Origin: Pleomorphomonas sp. | GTDB lineage: Bacteria; Pseudomonadota; Alphaproteobacteria; Rhizobiales; Pleomorphomonadaceae | NCBI GenBank assembly: GCA_030603685.1 | Contig: JAUVXG010000005.1 | Span: forward strand, 1-61,074 | Length of the DNA: 61,074 nt | Direction: 5' to 3' | Part shown: positions 1 to 10,039 of the stretch, one piece after another | Position numbering within the stretch: the stretch's first letter is position 1 | How the letters are laid out: each line of letters starts with the position of its first letter | Position numbers and translations under genes: made by a program | The notes under the pieces: model-generated | Seen by the model: the letters and a program-made list of their open reading frames with translations, nothing else | What the model was told of the DNA's origin: nothing | The model's database searches: none

Positions 1-29
1 GGGAATGGGATCGCCAGTCACCGGCGTCC

Positions 30-55
30 GGCCCGGCGTCCGTCGTCGCCGGGCC
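30..55 (-). terminator. Possible hairpin downstream of tal
   Basis: A perfect 9-bp inverted repeat (GGCCCGGCG at 30-38, CGCCGGGCC at 47-55, 8-nt loop) lies about 54 nt past the transaldolase stop codon. There is no T tract on the minus strand, so it may be only a GC-rich palindrome. The rest of 1-108 shows no gene I can support. Confidence 0.3.
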
Positions 56-108
56 GGCCCGGGGCGAGGGCCGGGGCATCGGCGTGAAAATGCCCCGACC
101 ATGCGACG

Positions 109-1068
109 TCAGGCGCCGAAGCGCTTGGCGACGATATTGCGCAGCTCGCCGAGGTCCTTGGCGAACAGGCGGATGCCTTCGGCCAGCTTCTCGGTGGCCA
201 TCGGGTTCTGGTTCATGGCCCAGCGGAAGGCCTTCTCGTCGAGGTTGACCACGGCGGGCTTCGGGCCGGGCTTATTCGGCGACAGGGCGCGCTGGAGCGT
301 GCCGTTGTCGGCCGCCAGGGAATCGAGAAGGGCCGGGGAGATGGTCAGGCGGTCGCAACCGGCCAGGGCTTCGACTTCGCCCTGCGAGCGGAAGGAGGCG
401 CCCATCACCACGGTCGGGATGCCATGGGCCTTGTAGTAGTCGTAGATGCCGCGCACGGAGACGACGCCCGGATCCTCGTCCGGCGTGAAGGTGCGGCCTT
501 CGGCCTTGACGTACCAGTCAAGGATGCGGCCGACGAACGGCGAGATCAGGAAGGCCTTCGCATCGGCGCAGGCGATGGCCTGGGCGATGTCGAAGATCAG
601 CGTCATGTTGGTGTCGATGCCTTCCTTCTGAAGGATCTCCGAGGCGCGGATGCCTTCCCAGGTGCCGGCAACCTTGATCAGGATGCGCTCGCGCTCGACG
701 CCATTGGCCTTGTAGGCGGCGATGATGGCGCGGGCTTTCTCGACGGTGGCGGCGGTATCGAAGGAGAGGTCGGCGTCGACCTCGGTGGACACGCGGCCTT
801 CGACCAGCTTGGTGAGCTCGGTGCCGACGGCGACGGCGAGGCGGTCGCCGATGGCCTTGACGGCAGCTTCCTGCGTGCCGGCCTGCTTCTTGCCCCAGGC
901 AACGGCGTCGGCGAGGATCGGCTCGTAGGCCGGCAGGCCGATCGCTTTCAGCACCAGCGTCGGGTTGGTCGTGCAGTCGACCGGCTTGAACTTCTTGATG
1001 GCGTCGATGTCGCCCGTATCGGCGACCACCACGGTCATCTCACGCAATTGATCCAGCTTGGAAGCCAT
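109..1068 (-). CDS. tal: Transaldolase
   Basis: This 319-aa protein is a transaldolase of the non-oxidative pentose phosphate pathway. It moves a dihydroxyacetone unit between sedoheptulose-7-phosphate and glyceraldehyde-3-phosphate in the cytosol. It aligns end to end with E. coli TalB: the Schiff-base lysine is K132 in [10 protein letters not shown], the catalytic aspartate is D17 in VADTGD, and the C-terminal segment [17 protein letters not shown] is typical. The start at 1068 is chosen because [10 protein letters not shown] matches the family N-terminus and GGAG lies upstream; the frame stays open to 1128 but that extension is not homologous. It stands alone, with a 189-bp gap to the chemoreceptor gene. 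The assignment is firm. Confidence 0.96.
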   Translation of the reverse strand: MASKLDQLREMTVVVADTGDIDAIKKFKPVDCTTNPTLVLKAIGLPAYEPILADAVAWGKKQAGTQEAAVKAIGDRLAVAVGTELTKLVEGRVSTEVDADLSFDTAATVEKARAIIAAYKANGVERERILIKVAGTWEGIRASEILQKEGIDTNMTLIFDIAQAIACADAKAFLISPFVGRILDWYVKAEGRTFTPDEDPGVVSVRGIYDYYKAHGIPTVVMGASFRSQGEVEALAGCDRLTISPALLDSLAADNGTLQRALSPNKPGPKPAVVNLDEKAFRWAMNQNPMATEKLAEGIRLFAKDLGELRNIVAKRFGA

Positions 1069-1206
1069 GTCCTCAACTCCATATCCGGCCGCGCATTTGT
1101 TGATGTCGCAGCCGCTCTCCGTCCTCACAAACTATGGTCCCTCGATCAGCAAAATGCAAGAAACTGATAAAAAGAAATTAATTGCATTTTCAGTCCGCAA
1201 ATGGAA

Positions 1207-1233
1207 CGGGCGGGCCCTTTCGGAGCCCGCCCG
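1207..1233 (-). terminator. Probable terminator of the chemoreceptor gene
   Basis: A perfect 9-bp stem (CGGGCGGGC at 1207-1215, GCCCGCCCG at 1225-1233) lies 25 nt past the stop of the minus-strand chemoreceptor gene. It is followed on that strand by a weak T-rich stretch (TTCCATTT). Confidence 0.6.
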
Positions 1234-1257
1234 CTTCTCCCTCCCCCCGAAAACCTG

Positions 1258-3645
1258 TCAGGCCGCCATCACTCGGTTGATGAAGCTTTCGACAACCGCG
1301 CGAAGGCGGGTCGCCTGATCGTTCATGTCGTTGGACACGGCGAGCACCTGACTTGCCGATTGCGATGTCTCGCCGACGACGCGGGTCAACGCCAGCGTCT
1401 CGTCGGCGACCGACTTGGTGCCGCCGGCCGCCTTCTGGGCGTTCAGCGAGATCTCGGCGGTGGCGTGGCCCTGCTCGCCGACGGCCGTGGCGATGACGTT
1501 GGTCGTGCGGTCGACCTCGCCCATGATGTCGGAAATGGCGCGGATGGCCGAAACGGCTTCGTCGGTCGAGGCCTGAATCTGGGCGATCTGCGAGGCGATC
1601 TCCTCGGTGGCCTTGGCCGTCTGTCCGGCGAGGTTCTTCACCTCGGAAGCGACCACGGCAAAGCCCTTGCCCGCTTCGCCGGCGCGCGCTGCTTCGATGG
1701 TGGCGTTGAGGGCGAGAAGGTTGGTCTGTTCGGCGATTGCCTTGATCAGCGTGATGACGTTTCCGATGCGCGTCGCCGCGTCGGAAAGACCGGAGATGGT
1801 GGCGTCGGTTTTCTTTGCTTCGCCCGTGGCGCGCTGGGCGACGGCGGTCGCCGTATCCGTCTGGCGCGAGATTTCTCCGATGGACGCCGACAGTTCCTCG
1901 GCCGCCGCAGCGACGGTCTGGACGCTGTCCGAAGCGAGTTCGGAGGCCGAGGCGGCGGTGCCGGCACGCTCGCGTGCTTCCTCGGCAATGGCGGCCAGCG
2001 CCCGGGCGGTTGCCTCCATCTGGTCGGCATTGCCCGCGACGGTCCCTACGAGCTGTTCGATCTCCAGCCGGAAGTCGTTGATGACGCCCTCGATGGTTTC
2101 CTGGCGCAGCGCCCGTGCCCGCTGCTCGGCCTCGGTCTGATCAGCGAGGCGGCGACGTTCGATGGCGTTGTCGCGGAAGACGCGCACGGCTCCGAACATG
2201 CCGCCGATCTCGTCCTTGCGGCCGGCGAGGTCGAGCGCCATTTCGGTGTCGCCGGTGGCAAGGCGTCGCATGGCGGCGGTCAGGTTGGTGATCGGACGGG
2301 TGATCAGCCGGGACAGCACGACGCCGATGATCAGTGCAAACACCAGTGCCGCGCCGAGCGTGCCGGACATGGTGAAGGTGCTCGATGCACGATTGCGGCT
2401 GGCTGCGGCGGCGCGATCGTCGACCACCGCCTTGATGGAGGAAATGGCTGCGACCGACTGGCTGCGCGACTCTTCCCGAGCGCCCTTGAAGGCCTTGGAC
2501 GCATCGACCATCTTGGCGAACGCTTCCTTGAAGCGGTCGATGTCCTTGGACGGGTCGACGCCTCCGGCGGCCACGATCTTCTGGCCGGTTTCCTTGGCAG
2601 CGTCGGCGGCCTTCAGCGTCGCCTTGGTGCTGACGGCGTCGGGATCGTAGCGGTAAGTCGTCGTCTGCTGCGCCAACTGGTCGATCTCGCTGCCGAAAAC
2701 GGTCGCGAGGTCGGAGAGCTGGCGCGCCTTGGTGGCATCATCGAGCAGCGACTGCATGTTGTAGCTGGCGAGATCGCGCTGCTGGCCCGCGAGGCGGATG
2801 ATCTCTTCCGTGCCGTTGCTGAGCTTGCCGAGGCCGTCGAGGGCGAAGATGCGCTTCTGCTCGACCGCGAACGGGTTGGAGCTGTTCCGCATCTCGTCCA
2901 GCAGCGGGACGAGATCCTTGGCTACCTGCTCGATCGTGCCGGCTTGCGCCTTGATCTCATCATCGGCGCCCAAGGCCCGGATCTGATTGACGATCGCGCG
3001 CACCGACATCACCGCCTTCAGCGCCGCGTCGACGTTTGCGCTGTCGCCGGTGGCGGCGAACTTGGCCAACAGTTCGTTGGCCTTCAGGGCCGAGATCTCG
3101 ATCTTGTAGGCGGTGACCGCGAGATTGGCGGCGGAGTTGGTGGCAAGCGCGGATTCGCTGGCCTTGGTCTGGAATTCCTTGGCCTTGGTAGCAGCGTCGG
3201 CCTCGATCTGGCTGGCCCGGCTCTGCATGTTGGAGAGCAGTTCCATGGTGGAAGCCGCGCTGGCCGCGACCGCATCCGAGGATGCCGACAGCACGCCGAT
3301 GGAGGCGCGGAACTGATCGACGGCTGCGTAAGCCGGGGCGAGAGCGGGATCCGATTTGCCACCGAGCTCGTCGAGACTGGCGGTGACCTGCTCGAGAAGG
3401 TGGCTGGCCTCGGCCGCGGCGCCGTTGTCCCTGTTCTGGATGAAAGTCGTTACTGCGTTGCCGGCATCGTTGACCGTCGCCAGCACGGAAGCCGACTTCG
3501 ATGTCATGTCCACGGCAAGGCCAAGGCGGCTGAGACCCAGAAATCCGGCTCCTCCGACGATGGCGGCCAATACCGCGAGAGAGACCAGACCGCCGCCGAT
3601 TTTCATCGAAATCGAACGGTTCGACAGGAAGGCCGTGAGCGACAT
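1258..3645 (-). CDS. Methyl-accepting chemotaxis protein
   Basis: A 795-aa transmembrane chemoreceptor that should relay a periplasmic signal to CheA/CheW. The first membrane segment is at about residues 17-40. A long alanine-rich, helical periplasmic region follows to about 425, with no ligand domain I can name. The second membrane segment is at about 426-448, then a HAMP domain ([20 protein letters not shown]) and the MCP signalling domain, whose hairpin tip near residue 640 reads [20 protein letters not shown]. The start at 3645 is preceded by a strong GGGGGGAG; upstream codons to 3687 are probably untranslated. No CheA, CheW, CheR or CheB gene is adjacent. The ligand is unknown; the class is certain. 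Confidence 0.93.
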   Translation of the reverse strand: MSLTAFLSNRSISMKIGGGLVSLAVLAAIVGGAGFLGLSRLGLAVDMTSKSASVLATVNDAGNAVTTFIQNRDNGAAAEASHLLEQVTASLDELGGKSDPALAPAYAAVDQFRASIGVLSASSDAVAASAASTMELLSNMQSRASQIEADAATKAKEFQTKASESALATNSAANLAVTAYKIEISALKANELLAKFAATGDSANVDAALKAVMSVRAIVNQIRALGADDEIKAQAGTIEQVAKDLVPLLDEMRNSSNPFAVEQKRIFALDGLGKLSNGTEEIIRLAGQQRDLASYNMQSLLDDATKARQLSDLATVFGSEIDQLAQQTTTYRYDPDAVSTKATLKAADAAKETGQKIVAAGGVDPSKDIDRFKEAFAKMVDASKAFKGAREESRSQSVAAISSIKAVVDDRAAAASRNRASSTFTMSGTLGAALVFALIIGVVLSRLITRPITNLTAAMRRLATGDTEMALDLAGRKDEIGGMFGAVRVFRDNAIERRRLADQTEAEQRARALRQETIEGVINDFRLEIEQLVGTVAGNADQMEATARALAAIAEEARERAGTAASASELASDSVQTVAAAAEELSASIGEISRQTDTATAVAQRATGEAKKTDATISGLSDAATRIGNVITLIKAIAEQTNLLALNATIEAARAGEAGKGFAVVASEVKNLAGQTAKATEEIASQIAQIQASTDEAVSAIRAISDIMGEVDRTTNVIATAVGEQGHATAEISLNAQKAAGGTKSVADETLALTRVVGETSQSASQVLAVSNDMNDQATRLRAVVESFINRVMAA

Positions 3646-3933
3646 CTTCTCCCCCCGGATTGGCGCCCGCCACGAGACGGCGCGCATGCTTCACGTGCGT
3701 ATCCGTGAAATGTGCTGCGGTCCGGTAAAGAAAACGTGGATGGAATACGCGAATTACGCGAAAAATTGTCGGCTTCGCAATCGTTTGCCTCGAATGGGAG
3801 TCTCGGCCGTCATCGGTATGATCGGGGTTGCTCCATCGACGGTTGAAAACGGCAAAAAAAGCAAACAGGCCGAGGGCTTTCATAGATATGAAGTGGAGAA
3901 TACATCCACTGCGTGCACGGTCTAGACTTTAGT

Positions 3934-6639
3934 TCAGTCCGCAGTTGAACGGAGGTCCAGGGCGACCTTGATGATCTCCGGACTGTCCGGGTCTGGCATC
4001 AGTGTAAAGCCCAGACGTTCGCACATTCGGAGCATCTGTCGGTTTTCAGCGAGCACCTCGCCATGGATGCGCCCGTAGCGCTCGCGGCGAGCGTAGCGGA
4101 TGATCTGCATCATCAGTGCTCTTCCCAGGCCTTGGCCCTTCAGGTCGGAACGCACCGACACGGCATACTCTCCGTCGCCGCCACCGGGGTCGCCATGCAG
4201 CCTGACACCACCAAGCATTTCGCCGCTTTCCGGGTCGAGCGCGACGAAGGCCATGGCGCGCGAGTAGTCGATCTGCGTCAGGCGGGCGACGAAGGCGTGG
4301 CCGAGGTCGTTGACACGCTGGAAAAAGCGCAGGCGCATGTCCTCGGGGGTCATCCTCGCGAAGAAGGCAAGGTATCGCCCCTCGTCTTCCGGCCGGACCG
4401 GCCGAACGAAGACCGGCTGGCCGCTGGGGAGCGCGATGTGCTCTTCCCACTCGGTCGGGTAGGGGCGGATGGACAGGCGCGGATGATGCACGGCGCCGCC
4501 GGATGCCGGCGGGTCGGCGACAAGCGTGACGCGCGCGTCAACCACCGTCAGGCGATCCGCTTCGGCGATCAGCGGGTTGAGATCGATGTCGGCGATGGCC
4601 GGGTGCTCGGCAACGAGTTGGGCAAGTCGCTGCAGGATGATGGCGAGACGGTCGACATCGACGGGGCGGCGATCGCGATAGCCCTGAAGCTGGCGGACAA
4701 CGCGCGTTCGCGAGATCAGGTCACGGGCCAGGTTTGCGTCGAGTGGCGGAAGCGCCAGCGCCCGATCGTTGATCACTTCGACAGCGGTGCCGCCGCGACC
4801 GAAAACCATCACCGGCCCGAAGACCGGATCGTCGGTGACGCCGGCGATCAGCTCCACCGCCTTGGGCGCGACGATCATCGGATGGAGCGTCACGCCGTCG
4901 ATGCGGGCGCTTGGCCGGGCCGCTTTCGCGCGGGCGATCACTGCCTCCGTCGCGGCACCGACCGCCTCCGGGCTCGAAAGTTCAAGCTCGACCCCGCCAA
5001 CGTCGGACTTGTGAACGATGTCGGGTGAAGCGATCTTCACGACCAGCGAGCGATGCTCGGCAAGAAGCGTTGCCGCAAGGCGCTTGGCCTCATCGTTGTC
5101 GGCGGCGGCCAGCGCCGGCACGATGGGGATGCCGTATGTGGTCAGGAGTTCGACCACTTCGCTGGCCTTGAGCCAGAGACGGTTGTCGGCCAACGCCGCG
5201 GCGATCACGGCCGCCGCACGCGCCCGATCCGGAGAGAAGCCGGCCAGAACGTCGGCCGGAGTCGCCGTCAAGGCCGCCTGAGCCTCGGCATGGCGGACGA
5301 GTTGCATCAGCCCCTCGACGGCGCCAGGCGGCGTTTCGAGTGCCGGTATGCGCGCTCGTGCAAAGGTATTGCTCCAGCCGTCGTCCTCCCCGAGCCAGGC
5401 GGCGATCAACGGCTTGCCGTCGTAGCGGCCCCGGCGGTAGTCGGCGACGGCTTCGACCACCGCTTCGGCGGCCAGCCTGGACGGGGCAAGCGGCGTTGGG
5501 CAGTTGATCGCCACCACGGCGTCGACGCCGCCATTGGCGAGGATGGCTCGCGTTGCCGCACCGTATCGGTCGGCGGCCGCGTTGCCGATGAGGTCCACCG
5601 GGTTGCCCCGCGACCATCCCGCCGGCAACACCCGATCGAGCGAGGCTATGGTGTCGTCGGACAGCGTGGCGAGCTCGCCGCCCAGGTCGACGACGCGGTC
5701 GGCCGCCAATACGCCGGCGCCCCCGCCGTTGGTGATGATGGCAATGCGTTTGCCCTGGATGCGCGGCACGAGACTGAGCGTTTCGGCGGCGGCGAACATC
5801 TCGTCGAGGTCGGCAACCCGGAGCAGGCCGGCTCGGCGGAAGGCGCAGTCGTAGACGGCATCGACACCAGCCAGCGCACCGGTGTGCGACCGGGCGGCGC
5901 GGGCGCCGGCGGCATGCCGACCGGCCTTGATCACCACCACGGGCTTCGAGCGGGCGGCGGCACGCGCCGCCGACAGGAAGGCGCGGGCGTCGCGGATGCT
6001 CTCAAGATAGAGCAGGATGGCGCGGGTCCGGTGGTCGAGGGCGAAATGGTCGAGCATTTCGTCGAAGTCGACGTCGACGGCGTCCCCGAGAACGGCAATG
6101 CCTGAAAAGCCGATCCCGTGCCGCGCCGCCCAATCGAGGGCGGCGTGAGTGAGCGTTCCCGATTGCGAAATGAACGCGAGATCACCGGGCACGGCGGCTC
6201 GCTGCGCGAAGCTGGCGTTGAGGCCGATGGACGGAATCTGCAGGCCGGCGCTGTTGGGGCCGAGAACGCGGACGTCATGTCGCCGTGCCGCGGTCTTCAT
6301 CGCCTCCAGAAGACTGCCCGCGCCGTGGCCGAGACCGGTGGTGATGACGACCGCATGCCGAATGCCGGCCGCGCCGACCTCGTCCATCACGCCGACGATT
6401 GCCTCCGGCGGCACGGCGATGACCGCAAGATCGGCCGGCGCGGCGACATCGGCGACCGAGGGAAGAACCGCCACGCCGTCGATCTCGGTGACGAAGGGAT
6501 TGACGAAGGCGACCCTGTCGTGGCCGAAGGCCGCGAGGTTGCGAGCAAGCACCGAGCCGACCGAGTTCGGCCGGGCAGTCGCGCCGATCAGCACGACGCG
6601 CTTCGGCCGGAAGAATGGGTCGAGGCTCTGGAGGCTCAT
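3934..6639 (-). CDS. Pat-type protein lysine acetyltransferase (ACD-like domain plus GNAT)
   Basis: A 901-aa fusion. An N-terminal CoA-binding Rossmann domain (about 1-130, starting SLQSLDPFFRPKRVVLIGAT) is followed by succinyl-CoA-ligase-like domains (about 150-450, with SHTGALAG), an ATP-grasp domain (about 480-710) and a C-terminal GNAT domain (about 730-895). The GNAT acetyl-CoA loop reads LKGQGLGRALM. This is the architecture of Salmonella Pat and E. coli PatZ, which acetylate and switch off acetyl-CoA synthetase and other enzymes. The synthetase-like part of Pat is thought to sense acyl-CoA rather than catalyse; I cannot tell which applies here. It ends 64 bp upstream of the start of nothing else on this strand and follows the universal stress gene by 64 bp, so the two may be co-transcribed. 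Confidence 0.9.
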   Translation of the reverse strand: MSLQSLDPFFRPKRVVLIGATARPNSVGSVLARNLAAFGHDRVAFVNPFVTEIDGVAVLPSVADVAAPADLAVIAVPPEAIVGVMDEVGAAGIRHAVVITTGLGHGAGSLLEAMKTAARRHDVRVLGPNSAGLQIPSIGLNASFAQRAAVPGDLAFISQSGTLTHAALDWAARHGIGFSGIAVLGDAVDVDFDEMLDHFALDHRTRAILLYLESIRDARAFLSAARAAARSKPVVVIKAGRHAAGARAARSHTGALAGVDAVYDCAFRRAGLLRVADLDEMFAAAETLSLVPRIQGKRIAIITNGGGAGVLAADRVVDLGGELATLSDDTIASLDRVLPAGWSRGNPVDLIGNAAADRYGAATRAILANGGVDAVVAINCPTPLAPSRLAAEAVVEAVADYRRGRYDGKPLIAAWLGEDDGWSNTFARARIPALETPPGAVEGLMQLVRHAEAQAALTATPADVLAGFSPDRARAAAVIAAALADNRLWLKASEVVELLTTYGIPIVPALAAADNDEAKRLAATLLAEHRSLVVKIASPDIVHKSDVGGVELELSSPEAVGAATEAVIARAKAARPSARIDGVTLHPMIVAPKAVELIAGVTDDPVFGPVMVFGRGGTAVEVINDRALALPPLDANLARDLISRTRVVRQLQGYRDRRPVDVDRLAIILQRLAQLVAEHPAIADIDLNPLIAEADRLTVVDARVTLVADPPASGGAVHHPRLSIRPYPTEWEEHIALPSGQPVFVRPVRPEDEGRYLAFFARMTPEDMRLRFFQRVNDLGHAFVARLTQIDYSRAMAFVALDPESGEMLGGVRLHGDPGGGDGEYAVSVRSDLKGQGLGRALMMQIIRYARRERYGRIHGEVLAENRQMLRMCERLGFTLMPDPDSPEIIKVALDLRSTAD

Positions 6640-6703
6640 GTCGGGCGGGAGCTCGGAGAGAGGAGGCGGAGCGCGACCGGCGGCCGCGCTCCGATATGGA
6701 CGC

Positions 6704-7534
6704 TCAATGGGTCATGAGCGTGGGAATGGTCATCTTCTCGAGCATGTCGCGAGTAACGCCGCCGAGCACGAACTGGCGGAAGCGGTTATGCCCGTAGCCA
6801 CCCATGACCAGCATGGTGGCCCCGCTCTCGGTGGCATGGTTGTTGAGCACCGCCGACACTTCCGATGCCGAGCGCGGAAGCGTCGTGACCGTGACCTTGT
6901 GGTCGTGTCGCGCCAGATAGGCGGCGACATCGGCGCCCGGCTCGCCGGACCAGTTCTTGGAGCCGGCCACCATCACCACCTCGATCGAGGTGGCGACCCT
7001 CAGTGCCGGCAGGGCGGCGTGGACCGCGCGGGCCGCCGTCGACGAGCCATCCCAGGCGATCATCACCTTTTCCGAGGTAATAGGCTTGTTCCAGTTCGAC
7101 GGGACGATCAGGACGGGTACGCCGGACTCGAACAGCAGGGTTTCGATGATGGCCGCGCGCATCGGCTCGCCATGCTCGGGATCGTCCTGGCCGATGATGA
7201 TCAGGTCGGATAGCTGCGCCTGCCGTACGATGGCCGGCGTGCCGCCCGAGTAGACGGTGGCGGTCCGCGCTTCGGCGTCGACGCCATACTTCGTCGCTTC
7301 GGCGGCAAAGGCGGCTGCGGCCTCCTTGGCCGAGTTCTCCGCGTTGGTGATCGCTTCGACGAGATATTCCGCCGGAACCGGCGAGGCAAGGAAGCCGGGC
7401 GCGATCGGTTCGAGCGCCAGGGCCAGACCCGTGACATGGGCCTTTCGCCGCGAAGCGAGTTCAAGCGCCGCCGTGGAGGCGTTCATCTTTTCGTTGTAGA
7501 TGTCGATGATGGTGAAGATGTCCCTGACGGTCAT
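6704..7534 (-). CDS. Universal stress protein, tandem UspA domains
   Basis: A 276-aa cytosolic protein with two UspA-type alpha/beta domains (about 1-135 and 150-276). The C-terminal domain keeps the ATP-binding loop as MGGYGHNRFRQFVLGGVT, close to the G-2x-G-9x-G pattern; the N-terminal domain is degenerate. An excellent ribosome site (GAGGAGG, 7 nt spacing) fixes the start at 7534. It lies directly upstream of, and in the same direction as, the Pat-type acetyltransferase gene. Mycobacterial Pat-type acetylases are known to modify a universal stress protein, so a functional link is possible but inferred. The family assignment is firm; the exact role is unknown. Confidence 0.92.
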   Translation of the reverse strand: MTVRDIFTIIDIYNEKMNASTAALELASRRKAHVTGLALALEPIAPGFLASPVPAEYLVEAITNAENSAKEAAAAFAAEATKYGVDAEARTATVYSGGTPAIVRQAQLSDLIIIGQDDPEHGEPMRAAIIETLLFESGVPVLIVPSNWNKPITSEKVMIAWDGSSTAARAVHAALPALRVATSIEVVMVAGSKNWSGEPGADVAAYLARHDHKVTVTTLPRSASEVSAVLNNHATESGATMLVMGGYGHNRFRQFVLGGVTRDMLEKMTIPTLMTH

Positions 7535-7659
7535 GGCAGCGCCTCCTCAGCGACTTCAAGACAGGGTCCCGTTGACCCGGTGCAGGCGGCAAGGCCTTGT
7601 ACGAGACCAAAAATCCGCCTGGCACCATAATCCTTAGATAGGTCTGGGCGCCGATCAAT

Positions 7660-9828
7660 TCACCTCATGGCGATCTCCACCTTTCGCCTACGCCGGAATG
7701 CGGTGAGCACGGGTTCCGTGTAGCCGTTCGGCTGGCGGTCGCCGGTCATGATGAGTTCGACCGCAGCCTGGAAAGCCAGTGACCCGGCGAAATCGTTGCC
7801 GATTGGCCGATAGGCTGGATCTCCGGCATTCTGCCGGTCGACGACCGCCGCCATCCGTTCGAGCGTTTCCACCACTTGTTCGCGACTGATGACGCCGTGC
7901 TTCAGCCAGTTGGCAATGTGCTGACTGGAAATGCGGAGCGTTGCCCGATCCTCCATCAGGCCGACATCATGGATGTCGGGTACCTTGGAGCAGCCGACGC
8001 CCTGGTCGATCCAGCGGACGACGTAGCCGAGAAGGCCTTGGGCATTGTTGTCGAGCTCCTCGGCGATCTCGGCGGCGCTCCAGGGACGGTCGGGCGCGAT
8101 CGGCAGCGTCAGAAGCGCGTCGCGGGAGGCCCGCTCGCGCTTCGCCAGCTCGGCCTGACGGGCGGCGACATCGACGTCGAGATAGTGCAGGGCATGCAGG
8201 GTGGCCGCCGTCGGCGACGGCACCCATGCCGTTGAAGCGCCGGCACGCGGATGGCCGACCTTTTCGGCGAGCATGGCGGCCATCCGGTCCGGCGCCGCCC
8301 ACATGCCCTTGCCGATCTGGGCGCGACCGGCAAAACCGAGGGCAAGACCGGCGTCGACGTTGCCGGCCTCGTAGGCGGCGATCCAGGCCGCCGACTTCAT
8401 GTCGCCCTTGCGCACCATCGGCCCGGCCAGCATGGAGGTGTGGATCTCGTCGCCGGTTCGGTCGAGAAAGCCCGTGTTGATGAAGAACACGCGCGATTTC
8501 GCTGCGGCGATTGAGGCGCGGAGATTGACCGAGGTGCGGCGTTCCTCGTCCATGATGCCCATCTTGAGCGTCAGCGGCTTGAGCCCCAGCGCGCTCTCGA
8601 CCGCTGCGAACAGGCGATCGGCGAATGCGACTTCTTCGGGGCCGTGCATCTTCGGTTTGACGATGTAGACCGCGCCGGTGCGGCTGTTGGCATGCCGACC
8701 GTTCGGACCGACGTCGTGAAGCGCGATGGCCGACGTGACCAGTGCATCGAGAAGGCATTCAGCCGTCTCGTTGCCATCGGCGTCCAGCACCGCGTCGGTC
8801 GTCAGCAGCGAGCCGACGTTGCGCACCAGCATGAGGCTCTGCCCCTTGAGGGCGCCGTCGGACTCGTCGCGCCGGATGTAGCTTCGATCGGCAGCGAGCC
8901 GGCGGGTCGTGACGACGCCGCCCTTGTCGAAGCTCGCCTCGAGATCGCCGCGCATCAGTCCGAGCCAGTTGCGGTACACGGCAACCTTGTCTTCGGCATC
9001 GACCGCGGCGACGGAGTCCTCGCAGTCCATGATGGTCGTGAGCGCGCTCTCGACGAGGATGTCGGCGATTCCGGCCGGATCGCTCGCGCCGGTCGGCTGT
9101 CCCCGATCGAAATGAAGGTCGATATGAAGGCCGTTTCGCTTCAGGATGATGCCGGCCGGTTCCTCCGGATCGCCGCGATAGCCGACGAAAGCCTCGGGAT
9201 CGACGAACTCTTCCTCGTTGCCATCGGAAAAGCGCACCTTGATCTGGCCGTCGCTGATGACATAGGCGACGACATCGGCATGGCTGCGCGAGGCGAGAGG
9301 CACCGCTCCGTCGAGCACCGCCTTGGCCCGCGCCACCACCGCCTTTGCCCGCTCGGCGTCGAAGCCTCCTTTCGGCGGCGGCGTGCCGAGGGCGTCGGTT
9401 CCGTAAAGAGCGTCATAGAGGCTGCCCCAGCGGGCGTTGGCGGCATTGAGGGCATAGCGGGCGTTCATCACCGGAACGACGAGCTGCGGCCCGGCAACCT
9501 CGGCGATCTCCGGATCGACGCCGGTTGTCTCTATGGAAAAGGGCGCCGGCTCGGGAACGATATAGCCGATCTCGGCGAGGAAGGCCGAGTAGGCAACGCG
9601 ATCCACGGCGCCGGGATGGGCTGCGTGCCAATCGTCGATCTGGCGTTGCAACCTGTCCCGCCGGTCGAGGAGGCGACGATTCTCAGGGCCGAATCGGTCG
9701 ATGATCTCGGCGAGAGAGGCCCAGAAGCGATCGGCCTCGAGGCCGGTGCCCGGCAACACCTCCCCCTCGACGAAATCAACAAGCTCCGTGGCGATCTTAT
9801 AGCCGTTCAGCGTGCGATAGGCGGTCAT
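7660..9828 (-). CDS. glcB: Malate synthase G
   Basis: Malate synthase G condenses glyoxylate with acetyl-CoA to give malate in the glyoxylate/glycolate pathway. The 722-aa protein matches E. coli GlcB (723 aa) along its whole length, with [47 protein letters not shown] and the C-terminal NAGDPAYRP and QPNGYTEP. The start at 9828 is chosen because [19 protein letters not shown] matches the family N-terminus and AGGA sits about 7 nt upstream. A second possible ATG at 9870 also has a GAGG, and the frame is open to 10035, but neither extension looks homologous. It is transcribed away from the GGDEF gene across a 211-bp divergent region. Confidence 0.96.
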   Translation of the reverse strand: MTAYRTLNGYKIATELVDFVEGEVLPGTGLEADRFWASLAEIIDRFGPENRRLLDRRDRLQRQIDDWHAAHPGAVDRVAYSAFLAEIGYIVPEPAPFSIETTGVDPEIAEVAGPQLVVPVMNARYALNAANARWGSLYDALYGTDALGTPPPKGGFDAERAKAVVARAKAVLDGAVPLASRSHADVVAYVISDGQIKVRFSDGNEEEFVDPEAFVGYRGDPEEPAGIILKRNGLHIDLHFDRGQPTGASDPAGIADILVESALTTIMDCEDSVAAVDAEDKVAVYRNWLGLMRGDLEASFDKGGVVTTRRLAADRSYIRRDESDGALKGQSLMLVRNVGSLLTTDAVLDADGNETAECLLDALVTSAIALHDVGPNGRHANSRTGAVYIVKPKMHGPEEVAFADRLFAAVESALGLKPLTLKMGIMDEERRTSVNLRASIAAAKSRVFFINTGFLDRTGDEIHTSMLAGPMVRKGDMKSAAWIAAYEAGNVDAGLALGFAGRAQIGKGMWAAPDRMAAMLAEKVGHPRAGASTAWVPSPTAATLHALHYLDVDVAARQAELAKRERASRDALLTLPIAPDRPWSAAEIAEELDNNAQGLLGYVVRWIDQGVGCSKVPDIHDVGLMEDRATLRISSQHIANWLKHGVISREQVVETLERMAAVVDRQNAGDPAYRPIGNDFAGSLAFQAAVELIMTGDRQPNGYTEPVLTAFRRRRKVEIAMR

Positions 9829-10039
9829 TTCGGCATCCTGATTTCCTGTGGGCTCCGGAAAACCCCTCATGATATGGTGCCTCACAAAAGCCGCTGCGCT
9901 CGGCTCTGTCCAGTCCCGAACGCGGTCTTTGCCACGATCGCGGGTGGTAAACGAATAAAATTGAAACCAAATCGAAAGGCCCTGCAGGATATATGCCCCC
10001 GAATCAATTTTTGTAATCAATTTCTGCGGAGCCATTCAC

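Noticed and set aside
5..436. A 143-codon plus-strand frame at the window start
   Set aside because: It overlaps tal on the other strand and consists of low-complexity arginine-rich sequence.
1201..3708. An 835-codon open frame on the plus strand opposite the chemoreceptor gene
   Set aside because: It mirrors the coding phase of the GC-rich minus-strand gene, is full of G, R and D, and has no known motif. The chemoreceptor is unmistakable.
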